A stretch of 64,000 nucleotides of DNA from Anomaloglossus baeobatrachus (lineage: Eukaryota > Chordata > Amphibia > Anura > Aromobatidae): positions 665,071,979-665,135,978 of the forward strand of contig NC_134355.1 in NCBI RefSeq assembly GCF_048569485.1, in the 5' to 3' direction. The translations under genes were made by a program, and so were the position numbers. The notes beneath the pieces were generated by a model that was given only the letters and a program-made list of their open reading frames with translations, did not search any database and was not told the origin of the DNA. Shown here in pieces: positions 1 to 10,266 of this stretch. Each line of letters opens with the position of its first letter. Position 1 is the first letter of the stretch.

Positions 1-859
1 TTCCCTGGATATCAAAGATGCATTAAATGAATGACAGTCACAATAATATTTTTACATTGTAATTATCTCATTGTTTAACCATAGGGAATTGATCAATTGA
101 TGAAAGCAGTAACAATGAACTCAGTGTCTTCTGTAATGTAAATAATGTAGTATCACTTTAAATTTTAGAAGTTTCTAGTTATCAGGTTTCTGACTCTGAG
201 CTGTGCAGAAATAGTAGCAATTTTGTTAAAATACATTTTAAAATGGATTCACTTTTTATGTAATTTTTTTCACAGATAGATTAATTTGGATTGGCAATGG
301 CTTTGTTTTTAATTTATTTTTTTTTTTCCTACTTTTTATTGATTTGTTTTACTTTTTTATTTTTCATTTATTTTACACACTGTGCCCCCAGGTGGGCCAT
401 TTCAACAGTGTAATATTTTTATTTATCTGATTTCCATTGTAACTGGGGCTGGTATATTAGCCCTGGTTACAGTGAAAATGCAGCTTCCTGACTGCGTAGA
501 AAAGCTGACTGAGTCTTATAGGACCTAGCGGCTCCTGATCCCTGCCTACAACAAATGATCACATGACCGCTGTGTATGGAGGAAGAAGCACTATTAGCAC
601 TTCTTATTACTGTCTGCTTGAGAAGGCAGAAATGGTAAGAAACCATTGCTGCCTTTTTTATCCAGAGTTTAGCTATCTTACAGCCAGATCCCCCCCCCCC
701 TCCTGCAGCTGCTATATTATGCAGTGATGTTTTACATTGTCACTGCAGAGTTGCACGTGGACAGCTCAGATATTAATCATATAAGGACAGTCTGGAAATA
801 GTTAATGTTTGATGCCTCATGGTATTCTAATGTGTTAAATTAAAAGAATTGCCTATAAA
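1..859. other. No gene seen (intergenic, downstream of rhag)
   Basis: AT-rich unique-looking sequence with short homopolymer runs. No coding, RNA or repeat structure could be supported. Confidence 0.5.
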
Positions 860-3080
860 CTGTGATGACTGTCACTAGGTGGCACTAGACAATACTTGCA
901 TGCAGTAAAAGGAGAGGTAGTCAGACAGGTTGAGGTCATAAACCAGGAGGGTTTATGATAAAACAACAACGCTGTCATCTTCTTCCCTGAAAAGGGCGCA
1001 AAGCTGAAGCCCTGCCCCCTAAGAACGCGGGCGGAACCTGGTGACTCCCAAAGCAGGAAGTGCAAAGGACAGTGGGTCCCGCGAGATGACTGTCAAAAAA
1101 CCAAGGGAGAAAGACCAAAAGAATGCCAGCACCTGATGGTGATGGTGGAGCGGTGGCTCCCGCAGCGGTGCAGGATGACTGAGAAGCGGTGGGCCCCGCG
1201 GGAGCGGTGGACCCTGCGACTCCAGTAGTCACACGAGCAGTGTCACTCCTCCCAGCTACAGAAACCGCAACGGCTGGGACACCGCACCTAGCACCGGCAG
1301 TGACTCCCAGGGGAAAGGGGGTTTCAGGACAGTGCTGCACCGTGAGTGAAGGTGGCACTGAGGATCCTTGTTGTTTGGGTGGCGGGTTGTTTGGGAGAGA
1401 AGCTGCAGCAGGAGGCTGCCCCCGCAGCGGTGTTAAAACGTTTTTGTTTCTATCTACTTTCTTGTTACCTCACCACCAGGACTACAACGCCTCTGGAGAG
1501 GTTATTTGGAGGAAGGGCCTGCGGTAGAGTTGGCTCAGGCCCAGTCACTAACAAAACCGGTGGCTAACCTCCAGGCCAAGGGTTTCCGGACCATGGAACT
1601 TTTGGGGTGGACTGGCGGGTAAGGGACTTTTACCCGGACATTTTGGACACCCACAGAAACCCGGGACGGTGTGCATCTTTGACTAGAGGTGGCACCGAGG
1701 GTGGGTTCAGGTGTTTTGGGTGGTGGGTGAAAGTGGGAAAAAGAGATGTTTGTTTGTTTTACTGCAACGTTCAAGCAATGTGCCTCCCGTAAGGGATGAA
1801 AGTTTTACAATGTTTTATATGTTTGTTATCTCTTTTTTTCTATTTTTAGCTGCTGCAAAAATAAACGTCAGTGGCCTTACAGCTCGCGGACGGGCTGTAT
1901 TCAACCAAGGGGGAGTGTGATGCCCTGACAAAACCAGGTAGTCACAAATGGGTACATCCTCTTTGCTACCACCAGAAACCCACACTCAGGTATAACACAC
2001 AGCCATTAAATGCTAGCCACCCCCTCATGATAACTAGAACACATCAGTGGGCGGGATCAGGTGGATGAGAACGCCCACCTAGGGGTCTTGAGGAGTTATG
2101 GGCGGGAACACGTCAGTTGAGTGGAGTTGAGTTCAGTTTTGAGGGGAGTGAAGTTCTACTTGGAGTCAAGTGCAGACTGGGAAGTGTAGTCATGGGGTAG
2201 GGGCCCTTGGACTACTCGGCTAGGTGGCAGACAGTGAACAGCGCCACAGGTGACGGAGACCTGGTCGCAGGAAACCTTAAGTGGACTGGGGCAGGGTTGT
2301 AGCCCGCCGGTGCCGACAGCTGGAATCCGGTCCAGAGGCCATGCACAGTCGGGGTGCCTGGACCTTAGGGCAAGGAAGGTTGCAAGCCCCTCTCCAATTA
2401 ACCAGCCGGGGACAAGGTTCCAGACTTTGTTCCATTAACTGCCCAGATAGAGTGAAACGGAAGCCCAACGCAGGGGATAGGGTGTCCGCCAGAACCCACA
2501 GAGATCCCAAGGGTCAGATTTCGCGGGCCACAGCTCCCAAATACATACAGAACCGGGAGTGGACTTCTCCGTTCCATGCAAAGTCGTCCAACAGGAAAGA
2601 CAAACACAGCATGCAGGAGGAAGGGACACTGTTCACTAACCTGGGTGTGGGACTTGAATACACCCTCCAACGGTAGCTGGTCACTGGCAACTTGGTTTAC
2701 CTCATGGACTTGTGTGAAATTACTGAACTGTGAGTACAGCATTGACCGCCGTTCCAACCCGGTGAGCCACCTCTGGCAGCCATCACTCCCGTGTTCACCC
2801 TGCGGTCCCCGGGACTACACCTTTCCTACCCATGGAGGGGATCCCATCTTGCTGCCCCACTCCATTAGCCCCGGGTGCCCCATCACTAGGCAGCGGCAGT
2901 GTCACCAACCCTCACCGCAACCCACGGGTGGCGTCACAGACAAAAATCCCAGGTAAATACCCTCTTTCCGACGGTTGTGAGGACGGACGGCCGTGAGAGC
3001 TCGGGTCTGGTCACCACTTGAGCCGCAGCAGTAACCCGGATCCGAGTGGCCCCAGAAGCGGCAGCGGCCCCCGCATCACA
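860..3080 (+). mobile_element. LTR retroelement fossil, 5'-truncated, with 3' LTR
   Basis: The 3' LTR runs from TGTGATGCCC at 1916 to about 3080. It is preceded by a polypurine tract (AAGGGGGAG) and about 1 kb of internal sequence. The last 250 bp before the LTR match the internal end of the element at 49506-53534 (shared GCAACGTT and TGCCTCCCGT blocks). No 5' LTR is visible, so the left limit is approximate. Old and broken. Confidence 0.7.
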
Positions 3081-3118
3081 TTCATAGACAGACAGTATAT
3101 GTAAGGAGTTGTGTTTAC

Positions 3119-3359
3119 TATGGATGATCGAATACCAGAATATTCGCCTTAGCGAATATCCGACGAATAGGTCGCCGCTATGCGAATATTCGATGCACAA
3201 TGTAAGTCTATGGGAAGCCTGAATAGTTGTTATTCGGCTGTTATTCGGGTTTTCCATAGACTTACGTTGCGCATCGAATATTCACAAATAGTCGAATAAC
3301 GGCCACCTATTCCGTGAATATTCATGAAGCCGAACATTTGTGGAATTCGATCATCCGTA
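3119..3359. mobile_element. hAT-like MITE (fold-back)
   Basis: Terminal inverted repeats TATGGATGATCGAAT and its partner (TACGGATGATCGAAT on the other strand), flanked by a near-perfect 8-bp duplication (GTGTTTAC at 3111-3118, GTGATTAC at 3360-3367). The interior is rich in GAATATTCG palindromes and folds back on itself. No coding capacity. Confidence 0.8.
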
Positions 3360-3426
3360 GTGATTACCGCTTATGTAAACAATGTTGGGGCTGAGATGTT
3401 GAACTTATGAGTATTTTTACCTTTTA

Positions 3427-3843
3427 GGCTCTGTGCGCACTAGAAAATGGACTTTTCTTAAGAAAATTCTGGACCCTCTGAAAGATTTCCGCACATGTGG
3501 TAAAAAATCGCCCCATGCGGATTTGCTGTGGTTTGGTGTGTTTTTGGTGCAGATTTGCCACGGTTTTTCCACAGGTTTGTCCCTGCGCGTTTTTACCATT
3601 ATCTATGGCAAAACCTGCAGGTACCTGCGGAAATTAAGTGATATGCACATTAATTCCGCAGCGGAAATTCCTCGGCAAAATCCGTAGAGACAAAAAAAAC
3701 GCAGTGTGCGTACAAGCATTTTTTAATCCCCATAGATTTTGCTGGAGAAGAACTGCACAAATGTTATAAACATTTTCTGCAGCATTCCTTCAGCAAATTC
3801 CTTGGCAATTCTGCGGGTAAATCCGCAGCGTGCGCACAGGGCC
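3427..3843. mobile_element. Harbinger-like MITE with TTA duplication
   Basis: Ends GGCTCTGTGCGCAC and the inverse of GGCCCTGTGCGCAC, flanked by TTA at 3424-3426 and 3844-3846. A 3-bp TWA duplication is typical of PIF/Harbinger. Non-coding, 417 bp. Confidence 0.75.
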
Positions 3844-4086
3844 TTAGTCATCAGTCTTACATAGACAAGATTGTTGTGCCACTAGTCAAAAAGAAATATG
3901 CGAGACTGTGGGAGGTTGGTTGTGTCAACTATAACTTGGTGGAATTGAAATTGGCACCAAAGTGCATAACAAAACTAATGTCTTAACGAAGAGCTGTTAT
4001 TTGAATATATATTTTTTCACCTGTTGTAAGGGCCATTTTTTTTGTTGTGAATCTGGTATTGATTATTTTTGTTCCTTCACCTCTTA

Positions 4087-4473
4087 GGCTATGTGCGCAC
4101 GCTGCATTTTTTTGACACTGCGTTTTAGTGGAAAAAAACGCACAAAAACGCAAAAAAAGCATGCATTTTTACCGTGTTTTGGTGCGTTTTTGTCTGCATT
4201 TTACTGTATTTTGATCACTGTGTTTTTCTGCATTTTTCCAATGCATTGCATGCATGGGGAGAAACGCAGAAAAATGCAGGAAACAATTGACGTGTCTTTT
4301 TTTTTTTACGCTCAAAAACGCAGCTGAAAAAAAAGTTGTGTGCAGACAGCAAAAATGAAAACTCATAGACTTTGCTGGGAAACAAAGTCATGCAGTTTTG
4401 AGCCCAAAAACGCACAAAAACGCACCCAAAGAACGCGCAAAAATTCCTCGAAAAACGCACTGTGCACATAGTC
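4087..4473. mobile_element. Harbinger-like MITE (poly-CGTTTTT type)
   Basis: Ends GGCTATGTGCGCACGCTGC and inverse GACTATGTGCACAGTGCG, with TTA on both sides (4084-4086, 4474-4476). The interior is built of short AAAACGCA/TGCGTTTT tracts. Same type of ends as 37738-39881. Confidence 0.75.
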
Positions 4474-4476
4474 TTA

Positions 4477-4898
4477 AGGCGGCGTTACATGCTACAATTT
4501 ATCTGACGATATGTCGTCGGAGTCACGGTTTCTGTGACGTACATCCGGCATCGTTAGCGGCGTCGTTGCGTGTGACACCTACGTGCGACGCCGAACGATC
4601 GCAAATAGGTTGAAAATCGTTGATCGTTGACACGTCGTTCAGTTTCAAAATCTTGTTTGTCGCTTGGATCGCAGCAGACATATTGGTTAATTTGACACCC
4701 TGCCAACGACAAACAACATCCAAACGACCGCCTTGGTCAAACAATATATCGCTGATCGCTGTTGCGTCGTTGGTGAGATGTGTACGTGTGACTGCAAATA
4801 AACGACCTATGTGCGATCTCGGCAAATCGTAACAATGATCTGGGCGTGTCACATCGTTTCTGAGATCGTCAGATTAATCGTAGCGTGTAAAGCGGCCT
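4477..4898. mobile_element. Harbinger-like MITE abutting the previous one
   Basis: Ends AGGCGGCGTTACATGC and inverse AGGCCGCTTTACACGC; TTA at 4474-4476 and 4899-4901. The left TTA is shared with the element at 4087-4473. Related to 46255-46797 and 48666-49196. Confidence 0.75.
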
Positions 4899-5039
4899 TT
4901 AGTCTTGGTAGCATACTTAGCATGCTCTGGTAGAAGATGTCCACAGAAGTGAGTTCAAGACCACATCGACTTGGCTAAAAAGACTACCGGTACATAAGAA
5001 GAGATGGTCATAAATAACGAATGGTGCAGAACAGGAACA

Positions 5040-5529
5040 ACAGAAATACAAAGCCAGATTCAGAACAGCAACATTAATACCAAATATAGTTCACCTATCT
5101 TTTCCAGTAGATCCATTGACAGTTCTTTTGCTTTCCCCATGACTCACAATCCAGAAACGTCAGTGGCTGGATGAAAGATGCAAGAGTCTGTCTGGATCCC
5201 AGAAACTCACTCAGCTTTTATGCACACACTGATTACAGGAAAATAGATCACAGGTGAGGATGTTACCTTTATTAGCCATTCAAATCCATTTGTGTCAACT
5301 TCTGTGCATGTTATCAGGCCAAAAGCACCAGGGTGTGTAAACTTTTGATCAGGGTCATTTGGCTGTTTCTACTTGTCATTATGATTTAAAAATAGAAAAC
5401 ACCATAGTTCGACAATAAATGGCTTCACCCGACCACTAACCATGAGTGGAAAAAAAGATTTTGTGTTATTCATATTCTCTGAAAAAAGCAAAAAATCAGC
5501 CGGGGTATGTAAACTTTTGAGCACAACTG
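5040..5529 (-). mobile_element. Tc1-like transposon, 5'-end fragment
   Basis: The end reads (minus strand) CAGTTGTGCTCAAAAGTTTA next to TA at 5530-5531, a classic Tc1 terminus. Near 5139 the minus strand opens a transposase start MGKAKELSMDLLEKIGEL, after which the copy is cut off. Left limit approximate. Confidence 0.75.
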
Positions 5530-5559
5530 TATACTGGTTGATCAGACAAGCTCTTTTTT

Positions 5560-5732
5560 ACCTCTTGTGCCTCCCCTATTTACTCAGATTGTAAGCTTGT
5601 GAGCAGGAACCTCGCTCCTCTTGGTATCTGTTGAATTATGTATTACTCTGTAATTTTTTTTTGTTCATACAAGTTCCCTCTGAATTGCAAAGTTCTGCAG
5701 AATATATTGGCGCTATAGAAATAACTATTATT
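5560..5732 (+). repeat. Interspersed retroposon tail ending in (TTA)n
   Basis: A compact block beginning near CCTATTTACTCAGATTGTAA and ending GGCGCTATAGAAATAACTAT then ATT repeats. This kind of 3' tail is frequent in amphibian and fish SINE/LINE elements. The family is not resolved. Confidence 0.5.
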
Positions 5733-6023
5733 ATTATTATCTGGTAAATTAAACAAAAAAGTTATGATTAAATAATATATTTTGATCAAAAAACTAAATT
5801 CACAGATACATTTACATGATTGTTTTCATAAATCACTTTAATTTGTATTAAAATTTTAAAAAAATTGTGATCTGATTAAGAAATTTACATTGATTTGGAA
5901 CAAGATACTTATAGGTTGGGGGATAATGTTTAGCTCATCTATTTGAGAAATGATTCGATCAGCACTGACGGACCGTCTCATAATCTAAATTGGACATTAT
6001 TGAAGTAGATGGCACCTCTACAC

Positions 6024-7216
6024 ATGGATAGAATCATAGAATGGTAGAGTTAGAAGGGACCTCACGGGCCATCGAGTCCAACCCCTTGCGAGTGCAGGCT
6101 TTCCTAAATCATCCCAGCTATATGTTTATCCAGTTTCTGCTTGAAGATTTCCATTGATGGAGAGCTCACCACCTCCCGTGGTCGCCTGTTCCACTCTCTG
6201 ACTGCCCTCACTACCTCCCGTGGTAGCTTGTTCCACTCCCTGACTGCCCTCACTACCTCCCGTGGTTGCATGTTCCACTCCCTGACTGCCCTCACTACCT
6301 CCCATGGTAGCTTGTTTCACTCCCTGACTGCCCTCACTACCTCCCATGGTAGCTTGTTTCACTCCCTGACTGCCCTCACTACCTCCCATGGTAGCTTGTT
6401 TCACTCCCTGACTGCCCTCACTACCTCCCGTGGTCGCCTGTTCTACTCTCTGACTGCCCTCACTACCTCCCGTGGTAGCTTGTTCCACTCCCTGACTGCC
6501 CTCACTACCTCCCGTGGTTGCATGTTCCACTCCCTGACTGCCCTCACTACCTCCCATGGTCGCCTGTTCTACTCTCTGACTGCCCTCACTACCTCCCATG
6601 GTAGCTTGTTTCACTCCCTGACTGCCCTCACTACCTCCCATGGTAGCTTGTTTCACTCCTTGACTGCCCTCACTACCTCCCGTGGTCGCCTGTTCTACTC
6701 TCTGACTGCCCTCACTACCTCCTGTGGTAGCTTGTTCCACTCCCTGACTGCCCTCACTACCTCCCGTGGTTGCATGTTCCACTCCCTGACTGCCCTCACT
6801 ACCTCCCGTGGTCGCCTGTTCTACTCTCTGACTGCCCTCGCTACCTCCCATGGTAGCTTGTTTCACTCCCTGACTGCCCTCACTACCTCCCGTGGTAGCC
6901 TGTTCCACTCTCTGACTGCCCTCACTGTCAGAAAGTTTTTCCTAATGTCTAATCTGTATCTCCTTCCTTTTAGTTTCATCCCATTGCTTCTTGTACTTCC
7001 TTGTGCTAATGAGAATAAGGTAGTTCCCTCTGCACTGTGACTACCTTTCAGATATTTGTAGACCACTATTAAGTCTCCTTTCAGCCTTTTCTTTTTCAAA
7101 CTAAACATCCCTATTTCTTTTAGCCGTTCTTCATAGGACATGGTTTGCAGACCTTCTACCATCTTGGACTTGCTCCAATATATCGATGTCTTTCTTGAAT
7201 TTCTTTCTTGATTCAC
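6024..7216 (-). mobile_element. CR1-type LINE, 3' end with expanded coding repeat
   Basis: Minus strand: C-terminal end of ORF2 (7216 down to 6863) with LKEIGMFSLKKKRLKGDLIV and RLDIRKNFLTVRAVREWNRL, typical of CR1-like LINEs. The conserved VREWNRLPREVV segment is expanded (see 6165-6925), followed by SPSMEIFKQKLDKHIAGMI and a 3' end of the form CTACCATTCTATGATTCTAT. The terminal ATTCTATG octamer repeats are diagnostic of CR1. The 5' part is missing, as in most LINE copies. Confidence 0.85.
6165..6925 (-). repeat. 42-bp in-frame minisatellite within LINE ORF2, 18 copies
   Basis: The motif CTGACTGCCCTC recurs at exactly 42-bp spacing from 6198 to 6912 (18 times, one variant) with no indels. 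Each unit is 14 codons (minus strand, like AVREWNRLPREVVR), so the reading frame survives. Unit types form a 6-unit (252 bp) higher-order block repeated at 6349-6600 and 6601-6852. Confidence 0.95.
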
Positions 7217-7965
7217 TGATGGTGCTTAGTTTTCACAGTCAGGTCAATGATGCATTCCAGAAAAAGTATTTATATATGTAATGTATGGCACTCACCAACA
7301 TGTGCTAAAATGTATGGTTTTCTTCATTTAATCTATTAATACAGCATTCAGGAGATACAACAAAATCAGCCTACAGACACTCATCACTTTCTCAAGGTTT
7401 GTTGGTTTTCTCCTGACTTTGGTATTTAAGGTTTCAAATAAAAAACACATTTTAACACAAGTTTGTGATCGCTACATAAAAATTCTTCTTCAGATCCTAA
7501 CTTTTAGATCCAGCTGCCAGAAAATTGCACTTTTGCTCCTCTCAAATGGAGCAACAATGCACATAATCAACCACCAAGGAAGACAGATATGTTGTTTTAT
7601 ATTATAGCAGTTGCTATATTCCATTTAATGTATTCAGAAAATATATAGATCTCTATGCTAGAAAAACTTCCTGAGTAATAGCTGTATCGGATGTGACCAT
7701 GGCCCAATCATCGCATCTGGCAAACATATTAGGCCATTTACATATGGGCATCACAACTTCAAAATGCAAAAACTGTAGTTTTAGGACTGTCGAGTGATTA
7801 GGGAAAGAGACTGGGATAAATGAAATGATATTTTGCAGTTACTCTAGGATACATTTACATATATTTAAAAATGCCTCTAAAATGTTAAAAAATGTAAAAA
7901 ATAAGATATGTTGCAAATAATATTGAAAGATAAAAAAAATAAGGGTTCCCTGATGTATACTATAT
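7217..7965. other. No feature seen
   Basis: AT-rich sequence; no repeat ends, genes or RNAs could be supported. Confidence 0.5.
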
Positions 7966-8637
7966 TTTTCGGATTATAAGACGCACTTTTCCTCCGAAAA
8001 ATGGAAAATGAGGGGTGCATCCTATAATCCAAATGTAGCATACCGGCAGCAGGCGCCGTGCTGGCTGTGGGCGCTGTACTAGCTGTGGGCGCTGTGCTGG
8101 CTGTGGGCGCTGTGCTGGCTGTGGGCGCTGTGGCGAATAGGGAAATGCTGCAGGTGGTACAGCGAGTGTTCCAGATGTTCTGTAGGCAGTATGGGTTTCA
8201 AATAATGGCGCCGGGAGTTGGCGCAAGCGCAGATGGAGCTCTCGGCTCAAAATCTGCCCACGCGCTGCCTCTGACCGCCAAGAAGCGAACTTAAGAAAAA
8301 TGGTGCCCAGAGGCGGCGTGTGTGCAGATGAGATCTTGGCTTATCATTGAGTCAATAGATCAATATGCGCATGCACCGACTCCAGGTACCATTTCTTTGA
8401 AACCCTCACCACCGACAGAGCATCTGGGACAGCCGCCACACTGTCTACAGCATCGCCCTACTCCAGCATTGCCCCTAGCTCCTGTGACCCTCTCCACCAC
8501 CGCTGCAGCCCCCCCAGAAAGACACCACTGGATTATAAGACGGACCGCGTTTTTATTATTTTTTTTACTTTTTTTTTCTCTAAATTTGAGGTGCGTTTTA
8601 TAATCCGGTGTGTGTTATAAAACAGAAAATACATACT
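7966..8637. mobile_element. MITE-like repeat with CGGATTATAAGACGC ends and GC-rich core
   Basis: Left end TTTTTCGGATTATAAGACGC, right end the inverse of a similar sequence (CCGGATTATAAAACGCAC). The core includes an 18-bp minisatellite GCTGTGGGCGCTGTGCTG at about 8057-8132. The duplication at the ends is not clear, so the superfamily is open. Confidence 0.6.
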
Positions 8638-9000
8638 AAATACATACCAATACATGCCAAATCATTTGCAGATGACATTTTTAATATATTTATTGGATCG
8701 GAGCTCCATTTTTCTGATTAAAAGCTCCACATTGCCTGTATATTCATGGAGTTAAGTGATAAAATTATTACTGTCTGCAGTCACCACTAGAGGGAGCTAA
8801 TGTAATGCTTGGACAGTGGAATGTCTGGCGCGCTGCGTAACACAAAGGTACAATGGGGATGAAAAGGGAGAGGGAGACCCTACAATAGGGAGTGGAGATA
8901 GTGACACATTCTGACACTAACCTGTGTGTAAATCCTATGTCCTTATACGAGTTCTTCCCCTCATCGCCGGCACATACCTAGTCCCTATCTGTCCCTCCCC
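8638..9000. other. No feature seen
   Basis: Unremarkable sequence between two repeats; no coding or structured element recognised. Confidence 0.45.
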
Positions 9001-9290
9001 TCACCCTGTATAGTGCCAAGGCCGGTATGTGGAAGGAGATCCAGCACTCGTCCAGATAAAATCAATTTTCTTTATTTCAAAAATTCATTAAAAAACATGG
9101 CCCATAATAAAACCAGGTACTGGCACCAATACACACCGCTTACGCGTTTCAGACCGCGAGGTCCTTACTCTGAGTACTCACTAGTATCCTGGACTGCCTG
9201 GCATCTTGTTTCCCTGCACCGCCCAGTATCAAGTGGACTCACAGCCAATAATAAGGACACTGAATAGGTGAGCTGAAAGAAACCCCCCTT
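9001..9290 (-). repeat. Retroposon-like repeat with hammerhead-like relic
   Basis: Minus strand carries GGACC-UCGC-GGUC hairpin followed by TGAAACGCGTAAGCG (about 9130-9175) and then an AATAAA-like A/T-rich tail (TTTATT on plus at 9071-9076). This resembles the GAAACGCG half of the hammerhead-bearing repeats at 12966 and 61129, but the CUGANGA half is altered. Family not resolved. Confidence 0.4.
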
Positions 9291-10200
9291 TTTTCTGGAT
9301 TTGCCAAGGCCAGTATGAATGCTAGAATTTACCACTACTGTAAAAATACACAGAGAAAGGAAGACAGACGGGGACCTAGACAAATGGATATCCAACAAAA
9401 CCTAACTGCTGCAGCCAAACACCAAGGCTGCAGATGACAAGGCTCCTATAGCAGAACGAAAGCAGCTACTAGAGACATTCATCATCCACCGTCGTCAGTA
9501 CAAAATAAATCTATTACCTACCTCAGGTGATGGTTAAACTATTTATAGGGAATGGAGGGGTCACCAACCGGCTAAACTGAGATGAACTAACCAGGATTTA
9601 CCAGCAAGGAAAGTTTCAATAACTCTTGTTGCATCAACAAAAAGAAAATACATTTAAAATCCAGAGTCTCACAAGTTCATGTGAAGCTCAGATCCCATCT
9701 CTTTTAGGCCAGGAGGAACTATTGACAGCTTCAGAGTTTACTGCATATTGTGTACACATTGTATCAATAACTAATGTGCTCCCCCTAGTGGAGACCCAAG
9801 ACTGCAAAAACTTAATCACTGATTTTGATACTGTGAAATTTTTAGCTCTGTAACAAAAAACTAAGCTCGGAATAATGACCAAAAAAGGTATGTTTTAAAA
9901 TGAATCACAGAATGTTGAACCTAAAGGTGAACATTCATTTATAGGTTTTATACACAATGGATGAATCCCTACATGGTGAAGAAATTACCTATAGTACTTT
10001 CCAATGTATAGCTGAATGGTATATATTATATAAGAACATTAAAGACGGTACCTGTTATAGTAAGTGGCACATTGTAGGTTGGGTCTACCATAAAATAATT
10101 TTAGCCCTCATATAGTACAGAGCATTGTCTAGTATGTGTAAAGTTTATAGTTTACTTTTTACATATATTTTTTTTGTTTAGAAAAGAGACAGTGGTGACT
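9291..10200 (-). other. Immediate 3' flank of rhag, probably 3' UTR
   Basis: Follows the rhag stop codon on the minus strand. No repeat or other gene was recognised. The extent of the 3' UTR cannot be set because no clear polyadenylation signal is visible. Confidence 0.4.
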
Positions 10201-10266
10201 TTATGCATCTACATGGATTTTTCCTTGTTCTCCTTGATAATGTGGTTCTTCTTCTTCAAGTGGAAC
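10201..10266 (-). CDS. rhag: rhag exon 10 (terminal coding exon)
   Basis: Acceptor TTCTTTTAG followed by [21 protein letters not shown] and stop TAA at 10201-10203. The tail is acidic and longer than the human VPKTR end. The exon is placed by phase, the splice site and the VP start shared with human RhAG. It lies 19.2 kb from exon 9. No polyadenylation signal was seen on this strand within about 1 kb, so the 3' UTR end is not resolved. Confidence 0.85.
   Translation of the reverse strand, partial: VPLEEEEPHYQGEQGKIHVDA

Noticed and set aside
6141-7040. Plus-strand frame of 299 codons with 14-residue repeats
   Set aside because: Shadow of the minus-strand LINE coding repeat; the LINE motifs are on the minus strand.
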